The translations under genes were made by a program, and so were the position numbers. From contig DATLQW010000027.1 of assembly GCA_035535035.1 (NCBI GenBank), forward strand, positions 1 through 23,162: a DNA stretch of 23,162 bases, written 5' to 3'. Below are positions 7,529 through 14,998 of the stretch, piece after piece (position 1 is the first letter of the stretch; the number at the start of each line of letters is the position of its first letter). The notes under the pieces are model-generated. The model ran no database searches. It saw nothing but the letters and a program-made list of their open reading frames with translations, and was not told the DNA's origin. The DNA comes from JASHVB01 sp035535035. Its GTDB lineage: Bacteria > Pseudomonadota > Alphaproteobacteria > Acetobacterales > Acetobacteraceae.

Positions 7529-8926
7529 ATGGCCCGCGCCCTGATCGGCCGCACGGTGCGGCGGCTGCGCTCCGACCGAAAGCTTTCGCAGCAGGCGCTG
7601 GCGACGCGGCTGGGGATTTCCGCCAGCTACCTGAACCTGATCGAGCATGACCAGCGTGCCGTAACCGCCTCGCTGCTGATCAAGCTGGGCGAGACGCTGC
7701 GCGTCGATCTCGCCACGCTGTCCGGCCGCGACGAACGCCAGCTCGAAGTCGGGCTGCGCGAGGCGTTCGCCGATCCGCTGCTGTCGGCCGACACGGTGCC
7801 CGAGTCGGAGATTTCCGAAATTGCCGCCGCCGCGCCGAACGCCGCGCGCGCCATCCAGGCGCTGTATCGCGCCTGGCGCGTGGCGCGAGAGGATGCCGGC
7901 GGCATCGCGTTGCCGTCCGGCCGGCGGGTGCTGCTGCCGAACGAGGAGGCGCGCGACTTCTTCGACGACCGCAGCAACCATTTTCCGTCGCTGGAAATCG
8001 CCGCCGAAGCCATCGCCGGCGAACTGCGCGCCGCACCCGCCGAGATGAACCACGCCATCGCCGACCGGTTGCGCCGCATGCACGGGCTGACGGTGATGGT
8101 GCAAAAGCTTGAGGGCGCGCTGCGCCGCTACGATCCGGCCACACGCGGGCTGGTGTTGTCGGAGGCGCTGCCGCGCGAGAGCCGCGGTTTCCACCTGGCG
8201 TTCCAGCTCGCCTTGCTGGAGGCGCGCGAGACGGTGGAAGCCGTGCTGGCCGACGCCGCGCCGTCCTCGGCGGAAGCCGGCATGCTGATCCGCGTCGGAT
8301 TGCTCAACTACGTGGCGGGGGCGTTGTTAATGCCGTATGCGGCTTTCCTCGACGCCGCGCGCGGGCTGCGGCACGACATGGAGGCACTGGCGGCGCGCTT
8401 TGGCGTGTCGTTCGAGCAAGTCTGTCATCGGTTGTCGACGTTGCAACGGCCGGGCGCGCGGGGGGTGCCGTTCTTCTTTCTGCGGGTCGATCCGGCGGGC
8501 AACGTGTCGAAGCGCTTCTCCGCCGCGGGATTCCCGTTTGCCCGGTACGGTGGGTCGTGCCCGCGCTGGGTAGTGCACACCGCGTTCGCGCGGCCGGGCG
8601 AGGTGCAAGTGCAGGTGGCGGAGCTGCCGGACGGCGCGGCCTATCTGTGCTTCGCACACGCCGTGACGCGGCCGTCGCGCGGCTGGGGCGAGCCGCGGCC
8701 GGGACACGTGGTGGCGATGGGTTGCAGCGTAGCGCACGCGGAGGAGCTGGCGTATGCCGACGGCATCGACCTGGAACGCGCCAAGGTGGGGATCGGGTTG
8801 TCGTGCCGGCTGTGCGACCGGCCGGATTGCCGCAGCCGCGCGTTTCCGCCGTTGGAGCACCGGCTGGCATTGGATCCGAATTCCGCGGGCGTGACGCCGT
8901 ATCGGTTCGATGCGCGGAGGGGGTGA
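7529..8926 (+). CDS. Short-chain fatty acyl regulator (ScfR/RamB-PccR type, XRE family)
   Basis: This 465-residue transcription factor combines an XRE helix-turn-helix (about 5-62; LRSDRKLSQQALATRLGISA, then YLNLIEHDQR), a central IrrE/ImmA-like region (about 150-290) and a C-terminal ligand-type domain. The C-terminal domain ends in a Cys cluster, CRLCDRPDC (426-434), followed by RAFPPL. This layout is that of ScfR proteins such as RamB of Corynebacterium and PccR of Rhodobacter, which sense acyl-CoA status and control acetate, propionate and glyoxylate-shunt genes. The peptidase-like segment lacks a recognisable HExxH, as expected for a sensor rather than a protease. The start is well supported by AAAGGA with 8 bases spacing. 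Divergence from aceA makes aceA the most likely target. Confidence 0.88.
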   Translation: MARALIGRTVRRLRSDRKLSQQALATRLGISASYLNLIEHDQRAVTASLLIKLGETLRVDLATLSGRDERQLEVGLREAFADPLLSADTVPESEISEIAAAAPNAARAIQALYRAWRVAREDAGGIALPSGRRVLLPNEEARDFFDDRSNHFPSLEIAAEAIAGELRAAPAEMNHAIADRLRRMHGLTVMVQKLEGALRRYDPATRGLVLSEALPRESRGFHLAFQLALLEARETVEAVLADAAPSSAEAGMLIRVGLLNYVAGALLMPYAAFLDAARGLRHDMEALAARFGVSFEQVCHRLSTLQRPGARGVPFFFLRVDPAGNVSKRFSAAGFPFARYGGSCPRWVVHTAFARPGEVQVQVAELPDGAAYLCFAHAVTRPSRGWGEPRPGHVVAMGCSVAHAEELAYADGIDLERAKVGIGLSCRLCDRPDCRSRAFPPLEHRLALDPNSAGVTPYRFDARRG

Positions 8927-8978
8927 GCGTGGGCCTGCCTGGCGGTTGCCGCGGCCACAATTGCCCTCCAAGCCTGGT

Positions 8979-9233
8979 TGGTTCAGTGCGGCAGACATCG
9001 GCCAGTCGCCACCGCCCGACCTTCGCCGTCAGCCGGACGATTGCGCTTTCCCGAATGAAGTGTTCATGCGCGAGGATGTCCCGCAGGCCGGCGATCTGAC
9101 GCCATGGAATGTCCGGATGCCGCTGCTTGACGCCGTCATCCAGGCGCTTCGCCGCCGCGTCCTTTGCCAGAGGCCGGCAGGCGGTGGCGTTCTCGACATC
9201 CGGGCCCGCGAGGAACCCTGCCTCGGAGAGATT
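8979..9233 (-). pseudogene. HepT-like (DUF86) remnant
   Basis: One minus-strand frame reads AGFLAGPDVENATACRPLAK (from about 9222), then DAAAKRLDDGVKQRHPDIPW and RQIAGLRDILAHEHF. The stretch AAKRL...HPDIPWRQIAGLRDILAHE is the hallmark of HepT/DUF86 proteins, the partner of MntA-type nucleotidyltransferases. In the family the R-(x)n-H/Y motif (RDILAHEYF type) is essential. Here the N-terminal third is missing, an in-frame TGA lies near 9243, the usual IGEA is replaced by KDAA, and the C-terminal helix is diverged with no stop in register. No MntA partner remains. It is therefore a degraded copy, not a working toxin-antitoxin locus. Confidence 0.7.
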
Positions 9234-9350
9234 GCCCGGTCATGGAATTCGGGGTCGTGCTGCCTAAGAAAGAGATGACCTGGCCCCGCGTCATGCTTGG
9301 CGCCGCTGAGGCAAACGAAAAATGACGGTCCAGACCTCGGGGGATACGCA

Positions 9351-9649
9351 CCAGGGCAATCGCTTGAACGGGGGCGGCCGTGGGCGGCTTGTCCAAGGGC
9401 AAAGGCCGCAGTGCCCGTGCGTGTGGCAAGTGCGCGGGCTTTTGACACGGAGGAGGATCGAGAGCCACGGAATGCCGCGGAGCGAAAACTTCGACGCGCT
9501 TTGCGCGAGGCAAAATTCCATACGGCTCCGCGGCCCTCCGTGGCTCTCGATCCTCCTCCGTGTTAAAAGCTTCCCGGATTGTGGGAGACACGTGTTCCTG
9601 TGCGCATGCTCCGACGCGCGACCGCGACCGATTCAAGCGATTGCCCTGG
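9351..9649. mobile_element. MITE-like non-coding element with 18-bp terminal inverted repeats
   Basis: CCAGGGCAATCGCTTGAA at 9351-9368 is matched exactly in inverse by TTCAAGCGATTGCCCTGG at 9632-9649. The sequence just inside both ends is also related (CGGnnGCGGnCG pattern), so the terminal repeats may once have been about 30 bp. The interior (about 260 bp) has no open frame of interest and contains the large palindrome at 9445-9563. No target-site duplication is visible directly at the ends. Size, symmetry and lack of coding capacity fit a miniature inverted-repeat element. Which transposase family would move it is unknown. Confidence 0.55.
9445..9563. repeat. Large palindrome (27-bp perfect arms, extended to about 39 bp)
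   Basis: The arm 9445-9471 (beginning ACACGGAGGAGGATCGAGAG) is the exact reverse complement of 9537-9563. After two mismatches, pairing resumes for ten more bases (9474-9483 with 9525-9534). A further small hairpin, CGCGC-TTT-GCGCG (9495-9507), sits in the loop, and TTT/AAA flank the outside. The ACACGGAGGA...TCCTCCGTGT arms resemble palindromic repeats found dispersed in many environmental proteobacterial genomes (recollection, not a search). Confidence 0.85.
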
Positions 9650-9732
9650 ATGGAATTTGTCGGTCGGTCCGGTTGTGTGCCGGGTCGGCGCGACGCTGTG
9701 CAGGTTTGAGGCAAGACAAGGGTGACATCGGC

Positions 9733-10260
9733 ATGCTGCCGTTAGCGGACGCGCTCGGCCCCTGGCGTGAATTCTACACGATGCTTGGCACGGCCTCGGC
9801 CACGATGGTCGGATTGCTGTTTGTCGCCGCGACCGTCGGGGCCGGCGTCTTCAGCAACGACCGGCGCGCGGCGTTGCGCGTGTTCCTGTCGGCAAGCGTA
9901 GTCAATTTCAGCCTCATCCTGGCGGCGTGCCTGGTTGTTCTGGCGCCGGTGCGGAGCTGGGTATTGCTCGGCGTTGTGATTTTGGGTTGCGGGCTGTTCG
10001 GCCTGGCGCATTCCTGCGTGGCCTGGCGCGACACGCTGCGCGACGGCCTGATCAAGGCGATCGATTTGGAAGATCGGGTGTGGTACATAGTGCTGCCGAT
10101 TGCCGGCTACCTGTTCGTGGCGGCGTCCGGCGTCACGCTGGCATTGCGGTTGGACGTGGGATGCGCGGCGCTGGCGCTGTCGATGGGAGCGCTGCTGGCG
10201 GTCGGTCTTCACAACGCCTGGGACATCACCGTGCGGAGCATCACGCGGCGGCGGGAGTGA
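9733..10260 (+). CDS. Integral membrane protein of unknown function
   Basis: The 175-residue protein has about five predicted membrane spans (roughly 16-38, 51-72, 75-97, 117-138 and 142-162) with short loops, and a basic tail ending TRRRE. The start ATG at 9733 follows AAGGGTGA (9718-9725) with 7 bases spacing. The frame stays open upstream, but that part runs through the palindromic element and is not coding. The beginning, WREFYTMLGTASATMVGLLF, is a recurring feature of small uncharacterised bacterial membrane proteins. No catalytic or transport motif is visible. It stands alone between mobile-element and intron relics, so its neighbours give no functional clue. It is presumably an inner-membrane protein. 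Confidence 0.75.
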   Translation: MLPLADALGPWREFYTMLGTASATMVGLLFVAATVGAGVFSNDRRAALRVFLSASVVNFSLILAACLVVLAPVRSWVLLGVVILGCGLFGLAHSCVAWRDTLRDGLIKAIDLEDRVWYIVLPIAGYLFVAASGVTLALRLDVGCAALALSMGALLAVGLHNAWDITVRSITRRRE

Positions 10261-10341
10261 TCGCGCGGTCGGGTTGGCTGGCGGACGCGTCGCTCGGTAA
10301 GCGGAATATGCCTGGCAGTCGGCTGATCCCATCCTCCACCA

Positions 10342-10665
10342 TGCCGCTTCGTAGATGGCTTTGCGAACCTCCGCCACCGCGCGTTGGCCGACCTTGTCCT
10401 CCGGCGCGGCGATGCCGGGCGGGCGTTGCCGTCCGTCCGGTTTCGGGATGCGGGCACGTAGCCACGGCTGTGCCCGGCAGGAGCTCCGGTGGATGCGGCC
10501 CTCGAGATCGCGCAACCGCGCGTCCAGATCGACCCACAGGCATCCCATGTCATTCCGTCCACACCGGGCGCGGCAGCCCGCTTCCGTCAGAGACAGGTCG
10601 AGGTCTGACGTCTCGTCTCCGTTCATCACGGGCCGCGGGTCTGACCCCTCCACCGCGCGGACCAA
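10342..10665 (-). pseudogene. Fragment of a group II intron reverse transcriptase/maturase
   Basis: The minus-strand translation contains DLDARLRDLEGRIHRSSCRA, then ARIPKPDGRQRPPGIAAPED and KVGQRAVAEVRKAIYE. This is the RT-0/RT-1 region of bacterial group II intron proteins (usual form: RxYIPKPDGRQRPLxIxALEDKIVQRA...AIYE). The intact family has more than 400 residues, whereas only about 60 residues of similarity remain. Upstream, RPVMNGDETSD recalls the N-terminal leader of the same proteins but is joined directly to the RT part, implying an internal deletion. After AIYE the similarity stops abruptly (AAWWRMGSADC). The polymerase YADD box and the maturase domain are absent, so it is inactive. 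The 10261-10694 gap contains nothing else I recognise. Confidence 0.75.
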
Positions 10666-10694
10666 TCAATAGTCAACGTCAGCGCCGGATGGCA

Positions 10695-11615
10695 CTAACC
10701 CTCGTGCGCCAGGCGCAGCCCCGGCTCCGGCCAGTCCATCGCCACCAGCTTCCCGGTCCCCGACAGTGTCATGTAGGCCGTGCGCAAATCAGGACCTCCG
10801 AAGCAGATATTGGTGCAGAACATGTCCGGCATCGCCACCTGCCGCAGCAGTTTCCCCCCCGGTGCGATCACGCTCACCGAGCCGTTCACCAGCGTGGCGA
10901 CGCACACGTTCCCCGCCGCGTCCACCGCCAGGCTGTCGAATCGCTGGAACCCGCCCAAGCCCGCCACGATCCGTCCGCCATGCGGCGATGGAAACGGCGC
11001 CTTCCGCACCACACCCGGCGCGACGATGTCGAACGCCCAGAGCCGCGCCGTTTCGGTTTCCGCCACGTACAAGACACGCCCGTCGGGCGACAGGCCAATG
11101 CCGTTCGGCGTCAGGATCGGGTGCGCTACCTCGACGATCCTCGATCCGTCCGCCAGCGCGTAATACACGCCGCCCCAGTCGCGATCGCGCGCCCGCGCCT
11201 TCCCCAGATCGGTGAAATAGAACCCGCCTTGCGCATCGAACACCAGATCGTTCGGGCCGAGCAATCCGTGCGGCCCGCAATGGTCGTACAGCACGGACAC
11301 GGCACCGGTCGTCGCGTCCACCCGCTCGATCCGCCCACCGACATAGTCCGACGGCACGCCCGCCGGACGCAGCATGTTCATCTCGGTCCGCCACAGGAAG
11401 CCGCCGTTGTTGCAGACGTAGAACGCACCGTCGGGTCCAACCGCCAGCCCGTTCGGCCCGCCGCCGGTATGCGCCATCACCGTCACCGTGCCATCGGGCG
11501 CGACGCGGCTGACGGTCTGGCGCTCGATCTCCACCAGGACCACCGAGCCGTCGCGCATCGCCACCGGCCCCTCCGGAAAGCGCAGCCCGCTCGCCACCAC
11601 GCGGATGTCGTTCAT
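10695..11615 (-). CDS. SMP-30/gluconolactonase/LRE family protein
   Basis: This 306-residue six-bladed beta-propeller of the SMP-30/gluconolactonase family usually hydrolyses sugar lactones with a bound divalent metal. Characteristic segments are GLRFPEGPVAMRDGSVVLVE (near the N-terminus, with the metal-ligand Glu of FPEGP), GPNGLAVGPDG, GPNDLVFDAQGGFYFTD (conserved Asn/Asp), LTPNGIGLSPDGRVLYVAET, and FDSLAVDAAGNVCVA (metal-ligand Asp). There is no signal peptide. Of two close ATGs, the one at 11615 is preferred because GGAGG (11626-11630) is 10 bases away, while it is only 1 base from the ATG at 11624. A small hairpin (CCGGG-TTA-CCCGG, 11632-11644) lies immediately 5' of this Shine-Dalgarno. 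The substrate is unknown and no sugar dehydrogenase is adjacent. Confidence 0.9.
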   Translation of the reverse strand: MNDIRVVASGLRFPEGPVAMRDGSVVLVEIERQTVSRVAPDGTVTVMAHTGGGPNGLAVGPDGAFYVCNNGGFLWRTEMNMLRPAGVPSDYVGGRIERVDATTGAVSVLYDHCGPHGLLGPNDLVFDAQGGFYFTDLGKARARDRDWGGVYYALADGSRIVEVAHPILTPNGIGLSPDGRVLYVAETETARLWAFDIVAPGVVRKAPFPSPHGGRIVAGLGGFQRFDSLAVDAAGNVCVATLVNGSVSVIAPGGKLLRQVAMPDMFCTNICFGGPDLRTAYMTLSGTGKLVAMDWPEPGLRLAHEG

Positions 11616-11878
11616 GAGTCGCATTCCTCCCCCGGGTTACCCGGCAAGGCGGAGCGTAGGAGCCTGTCCGAGCAATGGGAATGGCCCGGCCGGAGCGCCG
11701 GCAGCGCCACTGGCCACCGCGGCGTGGTGGAATTCATGCCTGCCAGCGGCCGGTTGATGCCCGGGCGTCAGCCGATGCGCGTGTCACGTGAGACATGCGA
11801 ACCGGTGCGGGCGATTGCGCGCCAGATCCGGGCCTGACAGGCACCAGCCCTGGCGACACACCGGTCGCCGCCGCCCGA

Positions 11879-12742
11879 TCAGCGGCCGCACGCTCCATGC
11901 GCCGCGACGAAGCGCAGCGTTGCCTGGCGCACCGGCGCAAGGAACGACAGCGCTCCCGAGAACGCCGCGATCAGTGTCTTGTGCCCGATCATCGGATACA
12001 GCCGGCTCTCGACCATCGCACCGGCCGCACGCAGACGCTTGGCAAGCCGGAGCGTATTGCCTGGATCCACCGTGAAGTCGTCGCGCCCCGCCAGCAGCAG
12101 CATCGGCGGGGCCTGCGGCGAAACGTAGTTGATCGGCTGCGAGCGCGGCCATTCCGCTTCGGCTCCGAAGATCGCCTCCAGCGTCGCGTCATGCAGCGGC
12201 AGGAAGTCGTATGGCCCGGCCAGGCCGATGACGCCGCACAGGTCGCGTCGGGGCGACAGCCGCACCGATCGCAAATAACTGGCGTCGAGGGCGAGAAGCG
12301 CGGCGATATGCGCGCCGGCCGAGTGGCCCATCAGGAACAGCCGATGCGGATCGCCGCCGTAGCGCGCCGCGTTCGCATGGGTCCAGGCCACCGCTTCCGC
12401 AGCGTCATTGACGAACGCAGGAAACCGCACTTTCGGATACAGCCGGTAATCGGGGATCACCGCCAGCACACCGCGCGCGGCCAGAGCAGCGCCGACAAAG
12501 CGGTACATCGCCTTCGATCCGGACGCCCAACCGCCGCCATAGAAAAATACGACCACCGGTGCCGGCGAGGCGGCCGGGCACGGGACATAGACGTCGAGCG
12601 TACGGCGTGGGTTGTCGGCGTAGGCAATGTTGTGGGCCGGCGTAACACCGTCGCGCGGCGCCAGCGCATTCAGCACCGCCGTCGAAGAACAAAAATGCAA
12701 CAGCAGCACCATCAGCAATGTTGCGGTCTGGGTGCCGCGCAC
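11879..12742 (-). CDS. Alpha/beta hydrolase (BD-FAE / carboxylesterase-like), probably exported
   Basis: This 287-residue alpha/beta hydrolase has VVVFFYGGGWASGSK (63-77), an oxyanion-hole motif of the HGGGW type with Tyr in place of His. It also has IPDYRLYP (96-103), nucleophile elbow GHSAG (139-143, Ser141), GRDDFTVDP (219-227, catalytic Asp) and GHKTL (253-257, catalytic His). The N-terminus (about 7-26) is hydrophobic and looks like a signal sequence. A Cys at 18 has no good lipobox. The start is the GTG at 12742, the first start codon after an in-frame TGA, with no strong Shine-Dalgarno. An internal ATG (12712) would lose half the signal sequence. It is an esterase of unknown substrate. 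Confidence 0.88.
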   Translation of the reverse strand: MRGTQTATLLMVLLLHFCSSTAVLNALAPRDGVTPAHNIAYADNPRRTLDVYVPCPAASPAPVVVFFYGGGWASGSKAMYRFVGAALAARGVLAVIPDYRLYPKVRFPAFVNDAAEAVAWTHANAARYGGDPHRLFLMGHSAGAHIAALLALDASYLRSVRLSPRRDLCGVIGLAGPYDFLPLHDATLEAIFGAEAEWPRSQPINYVSPQAPPMLLLAGRDDFTVDPGNTLRLAKRLRAAGAMVESRLYPMIGHKTLIAAFSGALSFLAPVRQATLRFVAAHGACGR

Positions 12743-12953
12743 TCAGAAACCGATCCGCGGCGGCACCGTCAAGACTTCGCAGCCAGTCAGCACAGAGGTG
12801 GTTCCGCGTATCCGCACCATGACCGCGGCATACACGCCGCGGATTAACAAACCCCGAACGTCCTGGCCCTCGGCGCCGACAGGTTCCGCCCCTGGTATGG
12901 CAAAAGCGTGCGCGCCTTGGGACGCACCAAAGGCCCGCCGGCGATATGCGGCC
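12743..12953. other. Intergenic region with an unresolved short minus-strand frame
   Basis: On the minus strand a frame reads VRGLLIRGVYAAVMVRIRGT, then TSVLTGCEVLTVPPRIGF, and stops at TGA 12743-12745, directly abutting the GTG start of the hydrolase. It has no good start codon or ribosome binding site of its own and merges upstream with a shadow frame of the ABC1 kinase gene. It could be a short leader peptide or a gene remnant. I do not annotate it as a gene. Confidence 0.25.
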
Positions 12954-14300
12954 TCACCCGGTCGGCGGCACACCTGCCTGTGCCAGCGCGCCGGCCTGCC
13001 GCGCCGCCAATGTCGCCTCGTCGAAATCGGCAATCAGGCCGTGGAACAGCCGGCTCCAGTTCAGCTCCGCCTTCAGCCGCACGAACACGCCGCCCAGGCC
13101 GATCGCCGAGCGGTCCATCAGCACGAACTCGCGCGGCGGCTTCACGCCACCGGTACGCTTCAGCCCCGCATGCACGCGCTCGGCCACCTCACGGCCGAAT
13201 TGCGGATCGTCGGTCTCCTGGATGCGCCGCACGCGGTCCTCGGTCAGCGGTTCGTAAAGGAAGCGCGCCCAGAGGTTCAGCACCGCCATCTTCTCGTCCG
13301 ACAGGTCGGTGAAGCCCCAGGTGGCGTAGGCGCGATGCGCCTTGGCGTCGTCGTTGTCGCGCACCGCCTCGAACAGGTCGATCACGCCGCGCACGAATTT
13401 CGCACCGAACACGCGGATGGCGCCGAAATCCAGCAGGTTCACCGAGCCGTCCGGCCGCACCTGGTAGTTGCCGAGATGCGGATCGCCGTGGATCACGCCG
13501 TAGCGGTAGAACGGCACGTACCAGGCGCGGAACAGTGCCTCGGCGATGCGGTTGCGCTCGTCCTGCGGCGGGTCTTCTTCCAGGCGGTGCATCAGCGGGC
13601 GGCCATCCAGCCAGGTCATGGTCAGCAGCCGGTTGGTGCAGAAGCCGGGCATCGGCAGCGGCACGTGCACGGTGGGGCTGTCGGCCAGCATCAGCCCGTA
13701 GAGCCGCATCTGCGCCGCCTCGCGTTCATAATCCAGTTCCTCGCGCAGGCGTTCCGCCAGTTCCTTGTAGATTTCCTCGTGCTGGATGGCATTGTCCATG
13801 CGGTGATAGATCGCCATGGCGAGGCGCAACTGGCGCAGGTCGGCGTCCACCGTGCTGGCCATGTCGGGATATTGCAGCTTGCAGGCGACGTCGGTGCCAT
13901 CCGGCAGGCTGGCGCGGTGCACCTGGCCGAGCGAGGCCGCCGCCGCCGCTGCATGGCTGAAACTGGCGAAGCGGCTTTCCCAATGCGGCCCGAGTTCGCT
14001 CGCCATGCGGCGGCGCACGAAGCTCCAGCCCATCGGCGGGGCGTTGGATTGCAGGTGCGCGAGTTCCTCGGCGTATTCCGCCGGCAGCGCGTCGGGCACG
14101 GTGGAGAGGAACTGCGCCACCTTCATCAGCGGGCCTTTCAGTCCGCCGAGCACCATGCGCAGGTCCTCCGCGTGCGCGGCGCGGTCGGTCTTGATGCCGA
14201 ACATCCGCGCCCCGGCGACGCGCGCCGCGATGCCGCCGACCGCGCCCGAGGTGCGCGCCAAGCGGCGGATTTCGCCGAACAGGTTGCTGCGGTCAGACAT
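12954..14300 (-). CDS. ABC1/UbiB-family atypical kinase
   Basis: This 448-residue member of the ABC1/ADCK/UbiB family has atypical protein-kinase-like ATPases as relatives; several of these support isoprenoid-quinone synthesis. The family motif KxGQ appears as KVAQ (60-63) in GPLMKVAQFLS. An Ala-rich loop (117-122) replaces the P-loop, followed by SLGQVHRA (123-130), and the ATP-anchoring Lys is Lys141 (ACKLQYP). The catalytic loop is HGDPHLGNYQV (271-281), and the metal-binding motif is LLDFG (289-293). The ATG at 14300 is chosen because similarity begins there, although no strong Shine-Dalgarno is seen. An upstream ATG-less extension to 14357 is unlikely. No ubiquinone gene is nearby and the family is functionally diverse, so a role in quinone metabolism is only an inference. 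Confidence 0.88.
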   Translation of the reverse strand: MSDRSNLFGEIRRLARTSGAVGGIAARVAGARMFGIKTDRAAHAEDLRMVLGGLKGPLMKVAQFLSTVPDALPAEYAEELAHLQSNAPPMGWSFVRRRMASELGPHWESRFASFSHAAAAAASLGQVHRASLPDGTDVACKLQYPDMASTVDADLRQLRLAMAIYHRMDNAIQHEEIYKELAERLREELDYEREAAQMRLYGLMLADSPTVHVPLPMPGFCTNRLLTMTWLDGRPLMHRLEEDPPQDERNRIAEALFRAWYVPFYRYGVIHGDPHLGNYQVRPDGSVNLLDFGAIRVFGAKFVRGVIDLFEAVRDNDDAKAHRAYATWGFTDLSDEKMAVLNLWARFLYEPLTEDRVRRIQETDDPQFGREVAERVHAGLKRTGGVKPPREFVLMDRSAIGLGGVFVRLKAELNWSRLFHGLIADFDEATLAARQAGALAQAGVPPTG

Positions 14301-14372
14301 CGCACAAGTCGGAACAGCGGCAGAACACTCCGTGTACCGCACCAAGCGACGCCACACTCAGGGTTGAATCGA

Positions 14373-14552
14373 TCACTGCCGGTTCCAAAGCATTGCGCTG
14401 ATCTTCCAGGTGCCGTCCGGATCAGGTTCGGCTTTGATCTCGGTCGTGCCCGAGTCCTTGAAGTCCTGGGTCACTTCTGCCAGCACATTGATGGGAACGA
14501 GATCGATCACTTCCGTGCGAATTGCTCTCGCCGTCACCGGATCGCCTTGCAT
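14373..14552 (-). CDS. Small hypothetical protein, translationally coupled to the gene upstream
   Basis: The 59-residue protein begins MQGDPVTARAIRTEVIDLVP and ends DPDGTWKISAMLWNRQ. It is soluble, acidic to neutral, with a likely mixed alpha/beta fold (NVLAEVTQDFKDSGTTEIKA). The ATG at 14552 is preferred because GAGGAG lies 6 bases upstream, whereas the ATG at 14558 abuts that sequence. The GAGGAG begins within the stop codon of the upstream membrane protein gene (ending 14563), so the two are almost certainly co-translated. I do not recognise the family. Confidence 0.6.
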   Translation of the reverse strand: MQGDPVTARAIRTEVIDLVPINVLAEVTQDFKDSGTTEIKAEPDPDGTWKISAMLWNRQ

Positions 14553-14562
14553 TGTCATCTCC

Positions 14563-14940
14563 TCAGTCTTGCAACGATAAGCATGACACAACCCGAGAGC
14601 GATCGTCCGCCGTTCCGGCGTTGATCAGCCAGGCCACGCTACCGCCGATACCCAACTGCCGCATACGGGTTGTGATACGGGTAACGTTCGCGCGGTTGAC
14701 CTTGCCGTCCGGCTTCCAGAAGTCATGCAGCCTCTGACGGGTCGCGTCCAGGTTCAGTCTTCTCTGGGCCGATGCCTCGAAGCCGGCACCCTTCAGCCGG
14801 ACCTCGCTCAAGGTTGCGAGGAACTCGCGAACCGACGGACGCAGCAGAAGCAGTGCAAAAATCAAAACAGCGGGCCAGGCCAGTGCGCTGATGAGTTTCG
14901 CGATGGCCTCAATGAGCCTTGTCACGTCGTCTGGCTGCAT
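14563..14940 (-). CDS. Small single-pass membrane protein of unknown function
   Basis: The 125-residue protein has one strong membrane span (about 16-33, ISALAWPAVLIFALLLLR). A cytoplasmic-looking part follows with a basic helix (REFLATLSEVRLKGAGFEAS) and a C-terminal segment containing LGIGGSVAWLINAGTADDRS. The start ATG at 14940 has a weak GAGG upstream. It overlaps the ribosome binding site of the 59-residue protein downstream, forming a two-gene unit on the minus strand. This topology (short N-terminus, one span, charged domain) is common in uncharacterised bacterial proteins and gives no function. Confidence 0.65.
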   Translation of the reverse strand: MQPDDVTRLIEAIAKLISALAWPAVLIFALLLLRPSVREFLATLSEVRLKGAGFEASAQRRLNLDATRQRLHDFWKPDGKVNRANVTRITTRMRQLGIGGSVAWLINAGTADDRSRVVSCLSLQD

Positions 14941-14998
14941 CGCTGTCTGCCTCTCGGATGCCTTTGGTACCGGCCTGGCCCTCCACCATCCCGCGTCA

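Noticed and set aside
9136..9714. Minus-strand frame of 192 codons through the palindromic element
   Set aside because: Its sequence is dictated by the inverted repeats (both strands read similar QAIAL/GNRLN pieces); no independent coding signal.
9927..11837. Plus-strand open frame of 636 codons across the membrane protein, the intron relic and the SMP-30 gene
   Set aside because: It overlaps three better-supported features in other frames and is low-quality Arg/Pro/His-rich sequence.
12627..14624. Plus-strand open frame of 665 codons antisense to the ABC1 kinase gene
   Set aside because: Shadow of the minus-strand gene; no recognisable domain.
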